DNA from: Lineus longissimus
Taxonomy: Eukaryota; Nemertea; Pilidiophora; Heteronemertea; Lineidae
Length of the DNA: 64,000 nt
Reading direction: 5' to 3'
NCBI RefSeq assembly: GCF_910592395.1
Contig: NC_088309.1
Coordinates: 24,678,599 to 24,742,598 of the forward strand
How positions within the stretch are numbered: position 1 is the stretch's first letter; each line of letters begins with the position of its first letter. The translations under genes were made by a program, and so were the position numbers. A model generated the notes under the pieces. The model did no database searches. It was not told the DNA's origin and was given only the letters and a program-made list of their open reading frames with translations. This document shows, in pieces, positions 60,642 to 64,000 of the stretch.

Positions 60642-62501
60642 ATGGATGAGGTTACAACACTGCACTCGCTGACAAAACCAGAAGACCTATCGTACTTTTT
60701 CTACATCCAGACCGTACCAATAGCAATCGGAATCCCGGGAAATATATTGGCAATTATTGTTGCCAACCGTAAGAACAACAAGCAGTTGTCTCCGAGTATT
60801 TACATAACAGCCATGGGCGTGGCGGATACAGTCTTGTTACTTGAACGAATTGGATCCATACTGGTCAACACGGTATTTTTCGAACTTGATTTGATTGCAG
60901 AACCGGCCTGGTGGTTCAGGTAGGTGGTAACGTTCGTTCGCTAATGCTAGCTCCAAAAATTATATCATAGAAGACAACAACAATTTGTTTTTGGTTCTGT
61001 CGATTCAGACCATTTGCAGACCAACATGGTCTTCTCCGTAACGGCGTAAAGTTCCATTTCTGAATATTTCTCATTGCCCACAGTTATCGCTAAGCGAACG
61101 CTAGAAACCAAAAGTGAGATGTTTTTCTGTCTTCCCTTCTTGAAAAGTCTTGGTCTCTCCAGCAGTCTATTGTATGAAAATCAGCCGAAGTGAATCAGAT
61201 CAACAGGTTATGTGCGCCGTTAACACAGACGTTTAGGGCCCGATGTCGATCCGCTGTTACTCCGATGTCGGTTTTGTGCGTCGTGTATTAAACGGCACGC
61301 ATGTATTGGGGGATAAAATGATATTCCACCATCTCGGAGTCCATTTTCGGCCTAATCGAATGTGTTTTTTTCCGGAGGGGTAGCCAGATGGGGTCTGGAA
61401 TGTGCTTTTCCTCTCTATAACACATTTTAGTTCGATTGCCAGCTTTTTATTTACTATATGTTATACCACTTTGTAGGGTAACACTGTACGTGCTCTACAC
61501 GAGCAGCATCCTGTCAGGTTTGTTCCTAGCGGGAATGTCCGTTGATCGTTTGATTGCTGTCAGATTCCCCATGGACGCTCAGAGGTTGTGCACCACTTCA
61601 AGAGCCCGAAAACTGGTATTTGGTCTCACGGTTTTCATATCGTTGGTGAATCTACACCTTTTTTACGTCGTGCGGTATTTCAAGGATAAAGAGCTAGGTA
61701 CGTCACGATGTTCATATTAGCTTCATTAGACACGAACAATTAGTTCAACAGTACCCATCAATGACAGTGTGACTACTTATTAATTTGGGTAAAATGTATT
61801 TGCGACACTCCTGTCTAGCATTTTCCTGGAGTTTAGTCATAACGTTATGATTAAACTCCAGGAAAATGCTATACGGATTAATTGCAATTTACTCTTGTCT
61901 ATACAATCATGTAATGATGCTTGGCATTTTATTCACCAACTTACAAGAAAGTGCATTCTTAATGCAAGCATTGATATTCCATGACGTGTATTGTTAAATA
62001 AACTTAAAATAAACTGTTCATCACTTTTCAGGAATTTATGCCGTCTTGATAGAGGCTCCAGAGTACAAGGTCGTCGAACTTTTGGTCTCATCATTTCATA
62101 TGGTTGTCGGCACTATTCTACCTTTCCTCATTATTTTCATCTGCAACATCATCATCATCGTCACTCTACGAAATGCAGCCAATGATCGTCGAATATTTGA
62201 AAATAATCCGAAGAAAAACTCGGGATCTCAACATCTCACGCGCATGCTCATCTTCGTCAGTTTTGCTTACATCATCATAACGTTGCCATATCGGTTGTAC
62301 CACCTCCTGATGAGAATCCCAGGTGTTGGCTACGACTTATCTGTGTTATACTGGAGAAGACGATATATTACCGAAGCCTGGACATTCCTTGCGATTTGGT
62401 TGTTTAATTACAGCGTGAACTTCTATCTATATTGTCTTGGAGGAGGAAGAAAATATCGAGACGACGCAAAACAGGTTTTGAAAGGAAAGTTTTGCAGCTA
62501 G
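60642..62501 (+). CDS. Class A GPCR, copy 3 (diverged paralogue)
   Basis: Exons 60642-60919, 61477-61697, 62032-62501: the same three lengths and phases as copies 1 and 2, 322 aa. It starts MDEVTTLHSLTKPEDLSYFF. TM2 MGVAD, TM3 SVDRLIAVRFPMDAQRL and TM7 LFNYSVNFYLYCLGGG are conserved; extracellular loop 2 (RYFKDKELGIYAVLIEAPEY) and TM4 are the most changed. Again no TM3/loop 2 cysteine pair. The tail ends KGKFCS. Flanking DNA does not match units 1 and 2, so this is an older duplication. Confidence 0.93.
61816..61871. repeat. 56-bp spacerless palindrome
   Basis: Two 28-bp arms from TAGCATTTTCCTGGAG to its complement meet at AAC|GTT (61843/61844), with a single mismatch (61836 G). Lies in intron 2 of GPCR copy 3. 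No coding content. Confidence 0.9.
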
Positions 62502-63599
62502 ATCGAAGAGATAATAATTGTGAAACTGGGGCTACTCATTCTTCTGCGTTAGCGAGAAGGCAGCCGAGCTGCGTAGCCTTAATTAATGACCGCGACACAT
62601 TTTAAGAAAAGGTTATTTGAATAATACGATATCTGAACAAACATAGCCACTGAACTCTCTTTGGACCACGAATGTCTATTCCTCTGACACTAAATCTTAT
62701 CATATGGGTACTTAAAGCCTTTTATTCAGGTTGCTTACATGTAAGTTAGGCCAATCTGATTCTGAGTATATTGATCAAGTCGGTCTTTGGTGCATTTGCA
62801 TGTAGAGCTCATCCAGCGAACTTAGTCATGTGCTTGAATGAAACAAGGATTTTTATTTTTACGACACCGTTGACTCTATATTCATATCGTATATGCATGT
62901 ATAATAGAATACGATGACATGCCTATTTGCAGCGAGCAACTATTTTTATGTGTTCTTCTTATTACGAACTCCAGTCATGTCAGTGATATACAGTCAATGT
63001 AGTATTGATTTAGATCTGACGAAGCTTTGGTGACAACAGATGAAGTGGAGTCTGTTTATCCTGGGAAAACGCTCAAAAAGGTACATGTCTTCACTAGCAT
63101 TAATTGTGTTATATGCGTTACAAAGCCAGAGAGGAATACATGATGCCATTACGGTTATCCTATAAAAATCAATTCACCCTCCGTTGAAATGGAACTTTGA
63201 CACATTTCTACCGAAGGTCGACTTTCGATTATTTGCCGACTAACTAACTATTGACAACAGATGATTCAGAAGTGGAGTCTGTTTATCCTGGGAAAACGCT
63301 CAAAAAGGTACATGTCTTCACTAGCATTAATTGTGTTATATGCGTAACAAGGCCAGAGAGGAACCAATGATGCCATTACGGTTATCCTATAAAACTCAAT
63401 TCACCCTCCGTTGAAATGGAACTTTGACACATTTCTACCGAAGGTCGACTTTCGATTATTTGCTGACCAACTGGTATAACCTCATGAAACCTAACAGCTG
63501 ATCAACGAATTTGTTCACCAGTCACCACGGTGACATCGTTACGTACATTGTGATGTGTACATATCATGATGTAGCTGTTGATTAGACAAAATGACGGCA
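62502..63599. other. Spacer between GPCR copies 3 and 4
   Basis: About 1.1 kb without genes. Contains the duplicated 220-bp block at 63031-63470. Should hold the promoter of copy 4; no motif called. Confidence 0.6.
63031..63470. repeat. Tandem duplication of about 220 bp, two units
   Basis: 63031-63245 and 63252-63470 share long identical runs, starting at GACAACAGATGA and including TGTTTATCCTGGGAAAACGC and the final TCGACTTTCGATTATTTGC. They differ by few substitutions and a 6-nt indel. It lies just upstream of GPCR copy 4, so it may duplicate promoter elements. Confidence 0.85.
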
Positions 63600-64000
63600 A
63601 TGGCAGAGTCAACTTCATTACTGCATTCAGTACTTGAAAAGGATGACCTATCATATTTTTACTACATCTGGCTGGTCCCCCTTGTGTTCGGATTACCAGG
63701 AAATGTTTTGGCTATCATCATTGCAAATCGAAGGAACAACAGGCACTTGTCACCATGTATCTACATGACGGCGATGGGTGTGGCCGATTTGGTTCTTGTC
63801 CTGGAAAGGATCGGGCTAATCATATTCACGAAGGCTTTACTGGAGCACAACGTAGCCATTGATCTTTCGTGGTATTTCAAGTAGGTTTTATCAGTATTTT
63901 AACACTTCTTTTAAGTCTAGTTCATTCCAACTTTATTACTTTTAAAGAGCACAGTGACATGACTCATTTATTTTATTTATCCCAGGGTGACAGTTTACGT
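63600..64000 (+). CDS. Class A GPCR, copy 4 (cut by window end)
   Basis: Exon 1 63600-63880 and the first 15 nt of exon 2 (from 63986). An upstream in-frame ATG at 63591 exists, but MAESTSLLHS aligns with MAEATSL of copies 1 and 2, so 63600 is preferred. TM1 FGLPGN and TM2 MGVADLVLVLERIG fit the family. Phase 2 at the donor (TTCAA|GTAGGT) and the VTVYV start of exon 2 agree with copy 3. The rest lies outside the window. Confidence 0.88.

Overview
This is animal nuclear DNA: AT-rich, with intron-split genes using GT/AG splice sites, long introns, microsatellites and transposons. The gene set (a GKAP1-like protein, an alpha-type nicotinic receptor subunit, an Amt-family ammonium transporter, TMEM26 and a tandem family of rhodopsin-class GPCRs) fits an invertebrate bilaterian. 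A lophotrochozoan or ambulacrarian is my guess, and the sequence alone does not settle it. No prokaryotic, plasmid or CRISPR features were seen.

Layout. 1-1361: repeat-rich flank with a foldback repeat and a tRNA-derived SINE-like unit. 1362-4305 (+): GKAP1-like gene, 8 coding exons, intact except for one in-frame TAG in exon 5. 4306-8091: intergenic repeats and microsatellites. 8092-21888 (-): complete nicotinic receptor alpha-type subunit, 6 coding exons, 524 aa. 21889-28538: no confident gene. 28544-32295: two PIF/Harbinger-like DNA transposons head to tail, about 1.9 kb each, with shared terminal inverted repeats. 32301-43673: almost empty, apart from a signal-peptide exon on the minus strand at 39920-40034. 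43674-49122 (-): complete Amt ammonium transporter (561 aa) with two equal-length alternative versions of exon 6. 50377-52585 (-): the last two exons of TMEM26. 53239-64000 (+): four tandem GPCR genes. The first two are a very recent duplication, the third is older, and the fourth runs off the window end.

The genes do not form one pathway. They are ordinary eukaryotic neighbours, several with neuronal or membrane roles.

Most interesting points: (1) the Amt exon pair 6a/6b, both 149 nt with the same phases, each carrying the second pore histidine, so only one can be used per transcript; (2) a duplicated splice donor in the nicotinic receptor that could add 8 in-frame residues to the ligand-binding domain; (3) the premature TAG in an otherwise intact GKAP1; (4) a GPCR family lacking the usual class A extracellular disulfide, CWxP and NPxxY motifs; (5) a foldback MITE with a natural empty site in the sister gene copy.

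Exon coordinates were derived by hand from splice consensus, reading-frame continuity and family resemblance. No alignment or database search was run.
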